Positions 32,528-41,023 of a stretch of DNA of 45,108 bases are shown here, in pieces. Each line of letters begins with the position of its first letter. Position 1 is the first letter of the stretch. The translations under genes were made by a program, and so were the position numbers. The notes beneath the pieces are model-generated. The model ran no database searches, was not told the origin of the DNA, and was given only the letters and a program-made list of their open reading frames with translations. This DNA is from Bryobacter sp. (lineage in GTDB: Bacteria > Acidobacteriota > Terriglobia > Bryobacterales > Bryobacteraceae): assembly GCA_022843625.1 (NCBI GenBank), contig JALHNH010000052.1, positions 1-45,108 on the forward strand, in the 5' to 3' direction.

Positions 32528-34294
32528 ATGAACCCATATAAATTTACTGGAGCAGTGATTTTTGCCCTTGGCATCCTTTCTGCCCAGACCACTCAAGTCC
32601 AGACCGAACGCTTGGCCGACGGTCCCATTCCGGTATACCGCGTCACCACCACCGCTCGCACGGCCAAAGCAGTTAACTATCAACATAGAAACGGAGCCAC
32701 CAAGATTGACTTTCGCGGCACCAGCCTTCTTCCGGGATCGAGAGGCGAAGCCAAAGTGGAAGGCAAGCAGGGCTACATTGAAATAGAAGTGGAATTTGAC
32801 GATCTCAAACCGGCAAATCTACTCGGGTCGGAATATCTCACTTACGTCTTGTGGGCCATTACTCCCGAAGGTCGCACCTCGAATCTGGGTGAGATTCTTC
32901 TGAACGGCACCAAGAGCAAGCTGAACGTATCCACAGAGCTGCAGTCCTTTGCGTTGGTAGTCACCGCAGAACCCTATTTTGCCGTCACGAGGCCCAGCGA
33001 TTTGATCGTTATGGAAAATGTTGTGCGCACCGATACTGCAGGTAAAGTCGAAGAGGTCGATGCTAAATACGAGTTGCTCGAACGAGGGCAATATTCTAAA
33101 CTCACCAACCCGCTGAACTTGAAGCTGGATAACAAGCAGCCACTGGAACTTTATGAGGCACGCAACGCTGTCCAGATCGCACGCGCCATGGGTGCGGACC
33201 GCTTTGCTTCTGATACCTTCGTTAAGGCTGAAAAAAGTCTGGCTCAGGCAGAAGCTTACCAGGCTCGCAAAGCAGGCAAAAAGCCCGTCACGATGATGGC
33301 TCGTGAGGCTGTTCAGACGGCTGAAGATGCCCGCCTGATTGCTGTTAAGCGTCAGGAAGAAGAAGCGCTGGTGGCAGAACGTCAACGTGCGGCAGACCGC
33401 CAGAACCAGGCAGAAGCCGGTCGAGCCGCCGCCGAATCTGAAGCAAATCGGATTAGCCGGGAAGCGGAAGCCGCCCGTCTGGCTGCCAAAGCAGAATCCG
33501 AGCGGCTGACCAAAGAAAAAGAGGCGCAGGCAGTGGCTTCAGCCCAGGCGGCCGAACAAGCCAGGCGTGAAGCCGCCGCCCGTATGGCTGCCGCAGATCT
33601 GGAAACAGAACGCTTAAAGGCGGAAAATGCAGCTCGCCTCGCGTCCGCAACTTCAGAGGCCGAACGCATCAAGTTGGAAAGCGAAGCGCGTTTGGCTGCG
33701 GCTGCAAACGAAGCCGACAAGATCAAAAGGGAAAGCGAAGCTCGCTTGAGTGCGGCAGCAGCGGAAGCGGACCGGCTCAAACGTGAAAATGAAGCGCAAA
33801 TTGCTAACGCCGCACAACAGCGTGAGCAAATGGAGCGCGAAAAGGCCGAATTGCGAATCCTGCTGTTGAAGCAATTCAACGCAATCCTCAAAACTGAGGA
33901 CACAGCGCGTGGTCTCATCGTAAACATGCCTGATGTCCTCTTTGATACCGGTCAATTTACATTGCGTTCCATTGCCCGCGAAAAACTAGCCAGAGTTGCT
34001 GGAATTGTATCGGGCCACCCCGGCTTGAAACTCGATATCGAGGGCCATACCGATAGTGTTGGCAGCGATTCCTCCAATCAAATCCTTTCTGAAAAGCGCG
34101 GATCATCCGTCCGTGATTACCTGGCTAATGCGGGTATGGCCGCTTCTTCACTTACTTCGAAAGGATTTGGCGAATCCAAACCCGCCTCCTCCAACGACAA
34201 TGCGGCAGGTCGTCAGCAAAACCGTCGAGTCGAGATCGTAATCTCTGGAGACCTCATCGGCACCCAGATCGGCAAAGCCACTTCTTCTCAGTAA
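32528..34294 (+). CDS. OmpA-family protein with long coiled coil
   Basis: This 588-residue outer-envelope protein has a signal peptide (residues 1-20). A beta-rich N-terminal domain follows (about 25-190). Residues 230-450 are a long alanine/glutamate coiled coil of imperfect repeats of the type EAERxKxExEARLAAAA, similar to DUF4398/TolA-like stalks. The C-terminal OmpA peptidoglycan-binding domain starts near 463, with DIEGHTDSVG and NRRVEI. It would link the outer membrane and peptidoglycan across a wide periplasm. The ribosome site AGGAAGAG precedes the ATG. The frame upstream to 32474 lies in the SYLF gene. A strong terminator follows at 34322. Confidence 0.92.
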   Translation: MNPYKFTGAVIFALGILSAQTTQVQTERLADGPIPVYRVTTTARTAKAVNYQHRNGATKIDFRGTSLLPGSRGEAKVEGKQGYIEIEVEFDDLKPANLLGSEYLTYVLWAITPEGRTSNLGEILLNGTKSKLNVSTELQSFALVVTAEPYFAVTRPSDLIVMENVVRTDTAGKVEEVDAKYELLERGQYSKLTNPLNLKLDNKQPLELYEARNAVQIARAMGADRFASDTFVKAEKSLAQAEAYQARKAGKKPVTMMAREAVQTAEDARLIAVKRQEEEALVAERQRAADRQNQAEAGRAAAESEANRISREAEAARLAAKAESERLTKEKEAQAVASAQAAEQARREAAARMAAADLETERLKAENAARLASATSEAERIKLESEARLAAAANEADKIKRESEARLSAAAAEADRLKRENEAQIANAAQQREQMEREKAELRILLLKQFNAILKTEDTARGLIVNMPDVLFDTGQFTLRSIAREKLARVAGIVSGHPGLKLDIEGHTDSVGSDSSNQILSEKRGSSVRDYLANAGMAASSLTSKGFGESKPASSNDNAAGRQQNRRVEIVISGDLIGTQIGKATSSQ

Positions 34295-34321
34295 AGCAGT
34301 CTCCTTCCACACTGAACACAA

Positions 34322-34355
34322 CGAGGGCACTTCACTTGTGCCCTCGTATTTTTTT
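34322..34355 (+). terminator. Rho-independent terminator after the OmpA gene
   Basis: A 9-base perfect stem (CGAGGGCAC/GTGCCCTCG) with a 7-base loop is followed by TATTTTTTT. It closes the SYLF/OmpA operon. Confidence 0.92.
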
Positions 34356-34453
34356 GTCTATTCAAGTCCAAGGCCAGCTGAATCCTGGCTCCCCGCCTTG
34401 CAGCTTCTACAATAAGAAGTCATGCATTTACTAACGATGTTGGCTTGCCCCGT

Positions 34454-35155
34454 ATGACCGGGCAAGCCAGGCGCTTGGCCTCGATAATCTTTGATTATCA
34501 TCAACTCCGCCACGTCCCGGCACCTGCTGACGCCATGCTCGTGCTAGGTACCAACGATATCCGTGTCGCCGATCACGCCGCAGATCTTTTCCATCAGGGC
34601 CTCGCTCCCCTCGTTGTTATTACAGGCGGCATCGCCCATCAAAACGACCTCCTTTCGACAAATTGGAACCGTCCCGAGGCTGAAGTCTTCGCCGACTCCA
34701 TGCTCGCTAGCGGAGTCCCTCCGACAGCCCTCTTGCTGGAGCCCTACGCAACCAACACCGCCCAAAACATTCGCTTCTCCCGCCAACTCCTGAAGACCTA
34801 CGCGCTTTCCCGAATCCTGATTGTTACCAAACCCTTCATGCAGCGCCGCGCGTATGCCACACATGCCGTAGAATGGCCTGAAATTCCCGCTACCATGTCT
34901 TCTTGGCCGTCGACCTTCGACGATTACTGCACGCATCCAGATCTGGACCCGGTCAAAGTAGCAAACATCATCCTGGGCGACCTGCAGAGGCTCTGGATTT
35001 ACTCCCGCCTTGGATACTCCGCCCCCCAACGGATTCCAACCGAGGTAATGGCCGCCTTCGAAAAGCTTGTAAACTTGGGCTTCGACCGCCATCTCTTGCC
35101 GGAAGACGGATCTGATTTGGCCGCGGCGCAGCCAGGGGTGTTTGGGGCGAGCTAG
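34454..35155 (+). CDS. YdcF-like (DUF218) protein
   Basis: This protein of about 233 residues matches the DUF218/YdcF family: ADAMLVLGTNDIRVADHA, VVITGGIAHQ, EAEVFADSMLASGV, then LLEPYATNTAQNIRFSRQLL and ILIVTKPFMQRRAY. The conserved glutamate and asparagine in the E-x-x-A-x-N-T-x-x-N segment are present. YdcF binds S-adenosylmethionine, and other members act in cell-envelope steps; the specific role is unknown. There is no membrane segment. The start could be ATG 34454 or TTG 34445. It meets the convergent amidohydrolase gene without a gap (35155/35156). Confidence 0.85.
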   Translation: MTGQARRLASIIFDYHQLRHVPAPADAMLVLGTNDIRVADHAADLFHQGLAPLVVITGGIAHQNDLLSTNWNRPEAEVFADSMLASGVPPTALLLEPYATNTAQNIRFSRQLLKTYALSRILIVTKPFMQRRAYATHAVEWPEIPATMSSWPSTFDDYCTHPDLDPVKVANIILGDLQRLWIYSRLGYSAPQRIPTEVMAAFEKLVNLGFDRHLLPEDGSDLAAAQPGVFGAS

Positions 35156-36871
35156 CTATTTTTGATTCGTTGGATCTGGAGTGGAGTAGATGCGGCGGCC
35201 GCCGAGGTAAGTGGCTTCTACTTTGATGTCCTTGATCTGATCTGTGGGGCAGGTGAGGATGTCCCGATCGATGAGGATGAAGTCGGCGAGTTTGCCGGCT
35301 TCGAGTGAGCCCTTTTGTTTTTCTTCAAAGCTTAGGTAGGCGTTGTTGATGGTGTAGAGACGGAGGGCTTGAGCGCGGGTGATGGATTCTGAGGGGTGGA
35401 GGATTTGGTCAGTCCAGCGGGGTTTGCGGGTGATTGCGACCCACATGCCCCAGAAGGGATTGTAGGGGTTGGTGGCGCGCATGCCGCCGATCTTTTGCAT
35501 GTGGTCGCTGCCGCCGCCGATGATGATGTTGTTTTTGAAGAGGGTGGCGTAGGGCTGGAAGAATCGGAGCCTGGGGAGGCCAAAGTGTTTGATCAGCGTT
35601 GCGCCGTCAAGCTCTAGCCAGGCGGGTTGCATGTCGGCTACGATGCCGATTTTTGCCATCTTCTCGATGCCTTCAGGAGTCATGAAGTTGGCGTGGGTAA
35701 GGCAGGGGCGGCCGTCTCTTACGGGGAACTCTTTGTTGACTTCTTCATAGGCGGCAATCAGGGACTGGACAGCGCCGTCGCCCACCGCGTGGGCAGTGAA
35801 CTGGAGCTCTCGCTTGAGGCTTGCCCGGGCGAGATCTGTAAGCCGTTGCTGGTTGATGTAGCGCATGCCGCGATAGTTTGGGTCGGTGATGGAGTAGATC
35901 TCGCTGGTACCCCAGGGTTCGCGCATGAGTGCGGAGCCGGTGAGCATGCCTCCGTCGAGGAAGACTTTGAGGCCGCGTAGCCAGAGCATGTTGTCGTAAG
36001 TGTGCAGAGGGTCTTTGGAGGCGGCCTCGATTTCGGCCTCGATGGCGGGCCAGTCGCCGTTGGGGTTGGTGATGTGATAGTCGAGGAAGATTCTGGTGGT
36101 GAGTTCGTTACGCTGGCGGAGCTGGCGATAGATGTCGATGTGCCTGGGTGTGGCGGCGCGTTCGGTAAAGCTGGTGATGCCGATGGAGTTGTAGTCGGCC
36201 ATGAGGAGTTTGAGGCGATTGCGGCGGTCTTCGTCGGTGGGTTGTCTGCCGGAGGGGACATCTTTGACGAAGGCAGCGTAGGTGCGAAGGATGCCGGAGG
36301 GCTGGCCGGTTTTCGCGTCGAGCTCGACTTTGCCCGGTTGACCGGTGGGAGACCTGGTGTCTTTAGTGATGTTATTGGCTTTGAGTGCGAGCGTGTTCAG
36401 CGAGGCATCCGGGCCGGTAGAGAAGATGACCGGGTGTTTTGGGGCAGCTTCGTCGAGTTCGGTTTTGGTTGGATAGCGTTGTTCTTTGAGGCGTGTGATG
36501 AAGATCTGACGGAGGCTGATCCAATCGCCTTCAGGAACGATTTGGGTGCGGTTGCGGATATGGTTGAGGACGTCTTCGACGGAAGCCATGCTGGGAATTT
36601 CGTGGTCGAATTCGAACATGGAAGCATCGAGGGAATGTGTGTGGCTGTCGATCAGGCCTGGGAGGACGGTCTTGCCTTTTGCGTCGAGGATTTGGGTTTT
36701 GGGGCCCTTGAGGCTGAGGATCTTTGCAGAGGTGCCCACCGAGACGATGCGATCGCCACGGATGGCCATGGCCTGGGCGGTGCTGTTGCGGGCGTCGACG
36801 GTGAGGATTTTGGCGTTGTGGAGGATGAGGTCTGGGGCCTGGGCGAGGGCCAGTAACAACAAGGGGAGCAT
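35156..36871 (-). CDS. YtcJ-like amidohydrolase (Amidohydro_3)
   Basis: This 571-residue exported enzyme begins with a short leader (LLLLALAQA). The Amidohydro_3 pattern follows: LPGLIDSHTHSLDA with the HxH motif, GLKVFLDGGMLTGSA, FTAHAVGDGAVQ, CLTHANFMTPEG and GGGSDHM. Members of this group hydrolyse formamides or related amides; the substrate is unknown. It is divergent from the sugar-binding lipoprotein gene at 36908. A fragment of its 5' end recurs, with a frameshift, near 45010-45043. Confidence 0.9.
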   Translation of the reverse strand: MLPLLLLALAQAPDLILHNAKILTVDARNSTAQAMAIRGDRIVSVGTSAKILSLKGPKTQILDAKGKTVLPGLIDSHTHSLDASMFEFDHEIPSMASVEDVLNHIRNRTQIVPEGDWISLRQIFITRLKEQRYPTKTELDEAAPKHPVIFSTGPDASLNTLALKANNITKDTRSPTGQPGKVELDAKTGQPSGILRTYAAFVKDVPSGRQPTDEDRRNRLKLLMADYNSIGITSFTERAATPRHIDIYRQLRQRNELTTRIFLDYHITNPNGDWPAIEAEIEAASKDPLHTYDNMLWLRGLKVFLDGGMLTGSALMREPWGTSEIYSITDPNYRGMRYINQQRLTDLARASLKRELQFTAHAVGDGAVQSLIAAYEEVNKEFPVRDGRPCLTHANFMTPEGIEKMAKIGIVADMQPAWLELDGATLIKHFGLPRLRFFQPYATLFKNNIIIGGGSDHMQKIGGMRATNPYNPFWGMWVAITRKPRWTDQILHPSESITRAQALRLYTINNAYLSFEEKQKGSLEAGKLADFILIDRDILTCPTDQIKDIKVEATYLGGRRIYSTPDPTNQK

Positions 36872-36948
36872 TCCTGCCAGTATATGCGGTGAGTATATGA
36901 TGAGCGCGTGATCGATCGACGTTCTTTACTGGGTTTGTTGCCGCTCGC
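36841..36948. repeat. Left copy of the duplicated amidohydrolase/lipoprotein gene start region
   Basis: Bases 36841-36860 are identical to 45013-45032 and bases 36889-36948 are identical to 45049-45108, up to the window's right edge. Between them the copies differ by substitutions and 12 missing bases. This copy keeps the intact amidohydrolase gene but a broken lipoprotein gene. Confidence 0.9.
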
Positions 36949-37188
36949 AGGTTGTGGAACGCGGGGCCAGCGGCGGATTGCCGTGATCCCTAAGGCAACG
37001 GCGCACCTGTTCTTTGTCTCCGTGCATGAGGGTGTGAAGCGTGTGGCGCGAGAGTTTTCGATTGAAGCGCCGCGGAATGGGCCCAGCGACGAAGCGGATT
37101 CGAGCCGCCAGATCCAGATTGTGGATTCGGGGGGGACGGGATTGAGATTTCGGCTAATGATGAGAGGGCGGTGGTCCCGCTTGGCTGA
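36908..37188 (+). pseudogene. Truncated, frameshifted sugar-ABC substrate-binding lipoprotein gene
   Basis: A GTG start at 36908 gives a lipoprotein leader (DRRSLLGLLPLAGC). Then comes the start of a LacI-like periplasmic sugar-binding protein: RRIAVIPKATAHLFFVSVHE and SRQIQIVDS. The frame then shifts near 37133. The correct sequence continues in another frame as DGIEISANDERAVVPLG to a stop at 37186-37188. The full gene would be about 330 residues. The same start recurs at 45068 and may be the intact copy. Bases 37200-37378 hold a plus-strand open stretch ending at 37376-37378 that I cannot assign. Confidence 0.75.
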
Positions 37189-37390
37189 ATGCGCCCAAAG
37201 CAATCCGCTTCCGGCTTGAAGCGTCTTTCTCTGTGGAGTCCAGTTGGAATTTTGCGTAGGGACACAGCCGTCCTGCAATGTCGGAGCCTATCATCCGGCA
37301 CTGGCTAGTTGGCTGTTGCATCCCGAAAAGTTCCGCGTCGGACTGGGAGCACGCAAAAAGGCCATCGGGGGCCGATAGGCTAGATCACGC

Positions 37391-39562
37391 TCATTTGGTG
37401 AGACTCGACTCCAGGTAGGAAACGGCCACCGCCCGGGTCAATAGACCTGACGGGGCAAGCGGCAGTTGCGAAGGGATGCGAATGAACTCCGCTTTACCCG
37501 GTGACATCACGCCGCGTTCCTTGATAGTCCGAATCAATGCTGCAAACTCGGCCGCACTCACCGTTTTGTCGGGGTCAAAGTTGCCATAGTGCTCCTGAGC
37601 TTGATAGCCGGAGTCTCGCGCTGGATCGAAGCGGCCACGCTTCCGCCAGAGCGGAGTGAAGCCAAGATCATCCAGGAATCCGTGGTCGCACAACGTTTCA
37701 ATGGCACGGAAAGAAGGATGACGAAAGGAGACGTCTGCAAAATGAGAATGCGTCACGCTCGTCCAGAGGTCAAAGGCTTTCACGAGCATCTCGGCTGCGG
37801 CTGCGCGCGTGATTGGTTCGTCTGGTCCGAAGCTACGATCGTCGCGCTCGGTGACAATTCCTTGTAAGGCCATCCGCTGGATCGAGGCAAAATGTGGATG
37901 CTCGGCGCTCACGTCGTAGAACAGGACCAGTTTGCACTTCTGCTTGAGAAGTTCCGCCTGAAGTTCGTGGATCGGGAGCTGCCGGGGCGAAATCCCTTGC
38001 TTGCTGCTGAGAGCTGCGGCGATACCGGCAGCCTGACCAGTGACGATCCAGTAGGGATCTTGGCGGATGGACGCTTGCGCCACGTGCGTAGCCGACAGCG
38101 CCGCAGGCACAAGCAACCCTTCGACCAGCTGTGGCAACATCGCGCCGTAGGGGATCTGGGTGGCTGTGGTCACGCCGGTGAGGTACATGTTGCCGTTGCC
38201 GAGCATTTCCGGTGTTGCATCGTCCCGCTTCGGTTCCACTGGCTTGGCGTCGATGGGATAGTGTGCCAGGCCGATGCTGTTTGCAAAGAAGGGCGAACGC
38301 AATCCGTCCCGCCCGAGGAACGCGTTGACGTTCTGCTCAGTGAGCATCTGGTCGCCCAGGATGCGGCGACCTTCGCGAGTAAAGACCCGGTAGGGCAGGT
38401 TGCCATTCTCCGGCCAAGCGTTCTTCGCCAATCCCAGAGACTTGTATCCACGCTCGGTCTGCAGGAAGTAGAGTTGGCCGAGGGCAACATTGCGGTAAGC
38501 TTCGTACATTTTCCGTCGCTCGTCGCGCGTGGCTTCCGGCCACTTCCAATAAGTGCCATCCAACCCAGCTCGAAACTCGGAGCCATTCCATTCGGCCTGC
38601 GCCTTCGGCAAGCCGCCGAAGCCTGGACATGGAGTCCGTGCAGGATCGAATTTCAGGTCCAGGTATCGGGACCGATCATAATCCGGTGGCGGGGACTTCA
38701 GCAGGTGTGCCGTATCCTTGGTGGAGTCGAAGTCGCATTGGACGCCCAGCCGCAGGATGTATCCGGATGGAGCTGGATCCTGGCGCCCGTTGCTCCCGAT
38801 CACGAGTTCAGCCGACTGCTCTTGCACGTAGATCTCCCCGGCATGTGGTTCAAGTGGAGAGCGCGCTTCGCGCCCTACCCGGTAGGGAGCCCCCGCCCAT
38901 GCGGCGATGTCGCCTTCATGAGTGGCGTCAACTATCGCCGAGCCATAGAAGATCTTGCGGCTGCCCTCGACGGCAGGAGCATAGGCATAAGCGGCAGCAG
39001 ACTGTTCGACCACAACGCCGACGATGCGCCGGTTCACCCGAACCACTCCGCTGGCAAAGTGCTTGTAGAAAACCTTGACATTCGGATAGGGGGTCAGCAT
39101 CTTCTTCAAAATCTGATCCGCAACCTGTGGCTCCCAAACGCCGCCTTCGCCCGGATCGTTGCCCCAATAAGACCCGGGATCGATCGGACGGATGTCATTC
39201 CGTGAGCGGTTCTTCGGATCGGTGAAGAACTTGGCCCGCCGGGCGGCGAGAGATGCATCTTGGCGGTTGTACTCGGCATAATACTGCTTCACCTGCTGCC
39301 GGAACTCCTCAAACGCGCCACTCATCGAGCCACGTGAGTATCCATCGATATTGGAGATGCCGTTGGAAAGCATCCCACCGAGCACGGGAGTATCTTCGAT
39401 CAAGGCGACCTTCACTCCCAGGCGGCCCGCGCCAATGGCCGCGCCGACACCTGCTGAACTGCCTCCGATGATGACGACATCGAAGCGTTCGGACGGCGGA
39501 TCGGCTGCAAAGCCAGCAATTGGAACCAAGAGTGTTAAGAGGAGGGGGATCTTCGTGAGCAT
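37391..39562 (-). CDS. FAD-dependent oxidoreductase with C-terminal SLH repeats
   Basis: This 723-residue protein has a signal peptide (ending GFAA) and an FAD_oxidored-type nucleotide-binding motif (VVIIGGSSAGVGAAIGAGRLG region, residues about 31-51). The family pattern continues with LGGMLSNGISN, EPQVADQILKKML, IVDATHEGDIAAWAGA and VTGQAAGIAAALS. The last 170 residues read like S-layer-homology repeats (ALQGIVTERDDRSFGPDEPI, HFADVSFRHPSFRAIETL, NFDPDKTVSAAEFAALI). FAD_oxidored proteins with such tails are secreted or surface-held; the substrate is unknown. The ATG at 39562 is 45 bases from the divergent regulator gene. A second, broken copy of this gene type lies at 44477. Confidence 0.88.
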   Translation of the reverse strand: MLTKIPLLLTLLVPIAGFAADPPSERFDVVIIGGSSAGVGAAIGAGRLGVKVALIEDTPVLGGMLSNGISNIDGYSRGSMSGAFEEFRQQVKQYYAEYNRQDASLAARRAKFFTDPKNRSRNDIRPIDPGSYWGNDPGEGGVWEPQVADQILKKMLTPYPNVKVFYKHFASGVVRVNRRIVGVVVEQSAAAYAYAPAVEGSRKIFYGSAIVDATHEGDIAAWAGAPYRVGREARSPLEPHAGEIYVQEQSAELVIGSNGRQDPAPSGYILRLGVQCDFDSTKDTAHLLKSPPPDYDRSRYLDLKFDPARTPCPGFGGLPKAQAEWNGSEFRAGLDGTYWKWPEATRDERRKMYEAYRNVALGQLYFLQTERGYKSLGLAKNAWPENGNLPYRVFTREGRRILGDQMLTEQNVNAFLGRDGLRSPFFANSIGLAHYPIDAKPVEPKRDDATPEMLGNGNMYLTGVTTATQIPYGAMLPQLVEGLLVPAALSATHVAQASIRQDPYWIVTGQAAGIAAALSSKQGISPRQLPIHELQAELLKQKCKLVLFYDVSAEHPHFASIQRMALQGIVTERDDRSFGPDEPITRAAAAEMLVKAFDLWTSVTHSHFADVSFRHPSFRAIETLCDHGFLDDLGFTPLWRKRGRFDPARDSGYQAQEHYGNFDPDKTVSAAEFAALIRTIKERGVMSPGKAEFIRIPSQLPLAPSGLLTRAVAVSYLESSLTK

Positions 39563-39607
39563 GAGCTTCCAATGTGCCCCAAAATCGGGGCGTGTGGAAG
39601 CACGTAC

Positions 39608-40948
39608 ATGCACCTAACAGCCAAACTCGATAGTATGATGTGCAAAGTGTCCGCGTTTGCCACCAGTTCCGCGTATACCGCCGAGGAGAAGCTCGCGGCG
39701 CTCCAACAAGTTCTTACGAGCCGGACCTTTCAAAAGTCGGATCTACTGATTCGGTTTCTCCGGTTCATTGGCGAAAAGGAGATTGCGGGTCAGGGCGACC
39801 AGATCACGGAATATAGCATCGCCATTGAAGCTCTCGGCCGGCCGGCAGATTTTTCTCCGGAAGCCGATTCCTCGGTGCGCAGCCGCGCGCACGCCTTGCG
39901 CCGAAAGTTGGAAGACTGCTATCGCGAAGAGCTTCAGTCAGCGGAACTCCGGGTTGTCCTGCCGAAAGGGAGCTACATCCCGGAGTGGCTAACTGTAAGT
40001 GGCAGCGTCGCGGCGCCCACCAAAGAACTTCCCGCTGCAGCGCCAGTTCCCGGCAAGTTCCGTCCTTCCTATGGCCCCCTGGCTATGGCTTTTGCGGCCG
40101 GTTTGGCGGTTGCCATCGCCGCGCTTTGGCTTCGATCTTCGCCCGTCAGTCCGGGCCCTCCCGCAGTAGTGCGAGACGCATGGGGGCCGATCTTGAGTTC
40201 CCGGTCCGAGGTACTTGTGGTGGTAGCGGTTCCCAAGCAGTTTTGGGCTCGCGACTTCTCCTCGAGGGAACTGCCGAGGAACGAGAAGTGGTATCCGGAA
40301 ATCCCGCAAGACCAGCCATTGCGCCAGTGGTTTTTCGAATCCAAGGCTCCAGATCAGAAGGAGTTTGTGCTTCTTCATCCAAACATTGGATCCCCGCTCT
40401 GGGGTGACGTTGCGGGGGCGATTGGGGCGGTTAAGACTCTCTCGATGTATGGAATCCCGCATCAGGTTTTGCCGGAACGTGTCGTGAAACCGTACGCTCT
40501 GCGCGGAAGAAACGTTTTGCTCTTCGGTAATCCCGAGTACAGTCCGGCGGTCGAGCAGTTGCTCAAGGATGCCCCGTTTCGCGTCGAATACGACCCCGGC
40601 ACCCGTTGGGAGGCCATCGTGAATCGGGATCCCAGGCCCGGGGAACCAGACGCCTTTCGAAGGCGTCAATCCGAAGAGTGCCTGGGCCTGATCAGTGTGT
40701 TTCGGCAAGACCAGGGCGAATCGGGGTCGAACCAAATCGTCGTGTTCTCCGGGCTGACGTCCGCCGGGTCGCAAGCGGCGCAAGAGTACTTCACTTCGGC
40801 GTCTACGCTAAACGAACTCAGCTCGAAATTGGGAGTGGGGGAATCGAGATTTTGGCCTCGAGCCTACCAGGTAGTGGTGGATGCGTCGACGTCTGGAAAC
40901 CTGCCGATCAAATACCGCTACAAGGCTCACCGAATCATTACGCCCTAA
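39608..40948 (+). CDS. Membrane-anchored winged-helix-like regulator
   Basis: This protein of 446 residues has an N-terminal domain typical of many Acidobacteriota regulators: FQKSDLLIRFLRFIGEKEI, EYSIAIEALGRPADF and SVRSRAHALRRKLEDCY, then LPKGSYIPEW. This looks like a ToxR-like winged helix. A single membrane helix follows (about residues 155-178: LAMAFAAGLAVAIAALWL). The C-terminal 260 residues are presumably outside the membrane and not recognised. That gives a one-component transmembrane regulator. It lies between divergent FAD oxidoreductase and TonB receptor genes and probably controls both. A GGAAG ribosome site supports ATG 39608. Confidence 0.72.
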   Translation: MHLTAKLDSMMCKVSAFATSSAYTAEEKLAALQQVLTSRTFQKSDLLIRFLRFIGEKEIAGQGDQITEYSIAIEALGRPADFSPEADSSVRSRAHALRRKLEDCYREELQSAELRVVLPKGSYIPEWLTVSGSVAAPTKELPAAAPVPGKFRPSYGPLAMAFAAGLAVAIAALWLRSSPVSPGPPAVVRDAWGPILSSRSEVLVVVAVPKQFWARDFSSRELPRNEKWYPEIPQDQPLRQWFFESKAPDQKEFVLLHPNIGSPLWGDVAGAIGAVKTLSMYGIPHQVLPERVVKPYALRGRNVLLFGNPEYSPAVEQLLKDAPFRVEYDPGTRWEAIVNRDPRPGEPDAFRRRQSEECLGLISVFRQDQGESGSNQIVVFSGLTSAGSQAAQEYFTSASTLNELSSKLGVGESRFWPRAYQVVVDASTSGNLPIKYRYKAHRIITP

Positions 40949-41023
40949 GCTCAAACGCGTTACGTAACAGTTTTCGGCCTGTATCTGCTTCCAGTTGCGG
41001 AAGGCCTCGGCCAGGATCGAGGG

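Noticed and set aside
33170..33860. Internal near-repeats in the OmpA-type gene
   Set aside because: These are coiled-coil codon repeats (Ala/Glu/Lys/Arg) inside a protein and not a DNA-level repeat array or CRISPR.
34375..34407. Sigma-54-like element CTGGCTCCCCGCCTTGCAG before the YdcF-like gene
   Set aside because: GG and GC are 11 bases apart instead of 10, and no TGACC palindrome lies upstream.
36002..36856. 284-codon glycine/valine-rich open frame on the plus strand
   Set aside because: It mirrors the YtcJ-like amidohydrolase gene; its residues reflect the complementary codons.
37351..37378. Short inverted repeat GGCC...GGCC as a terminator
   Set aside because: The stem is only four bases and no T-run follows.
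37892..39205. 437-codon open frame on the plus strand
   Set aside because: It is antisense to the FAD oxidoreductase gene, has no recognisable motif, and its openness follows from the GC-rich codon pattern of the real gene.
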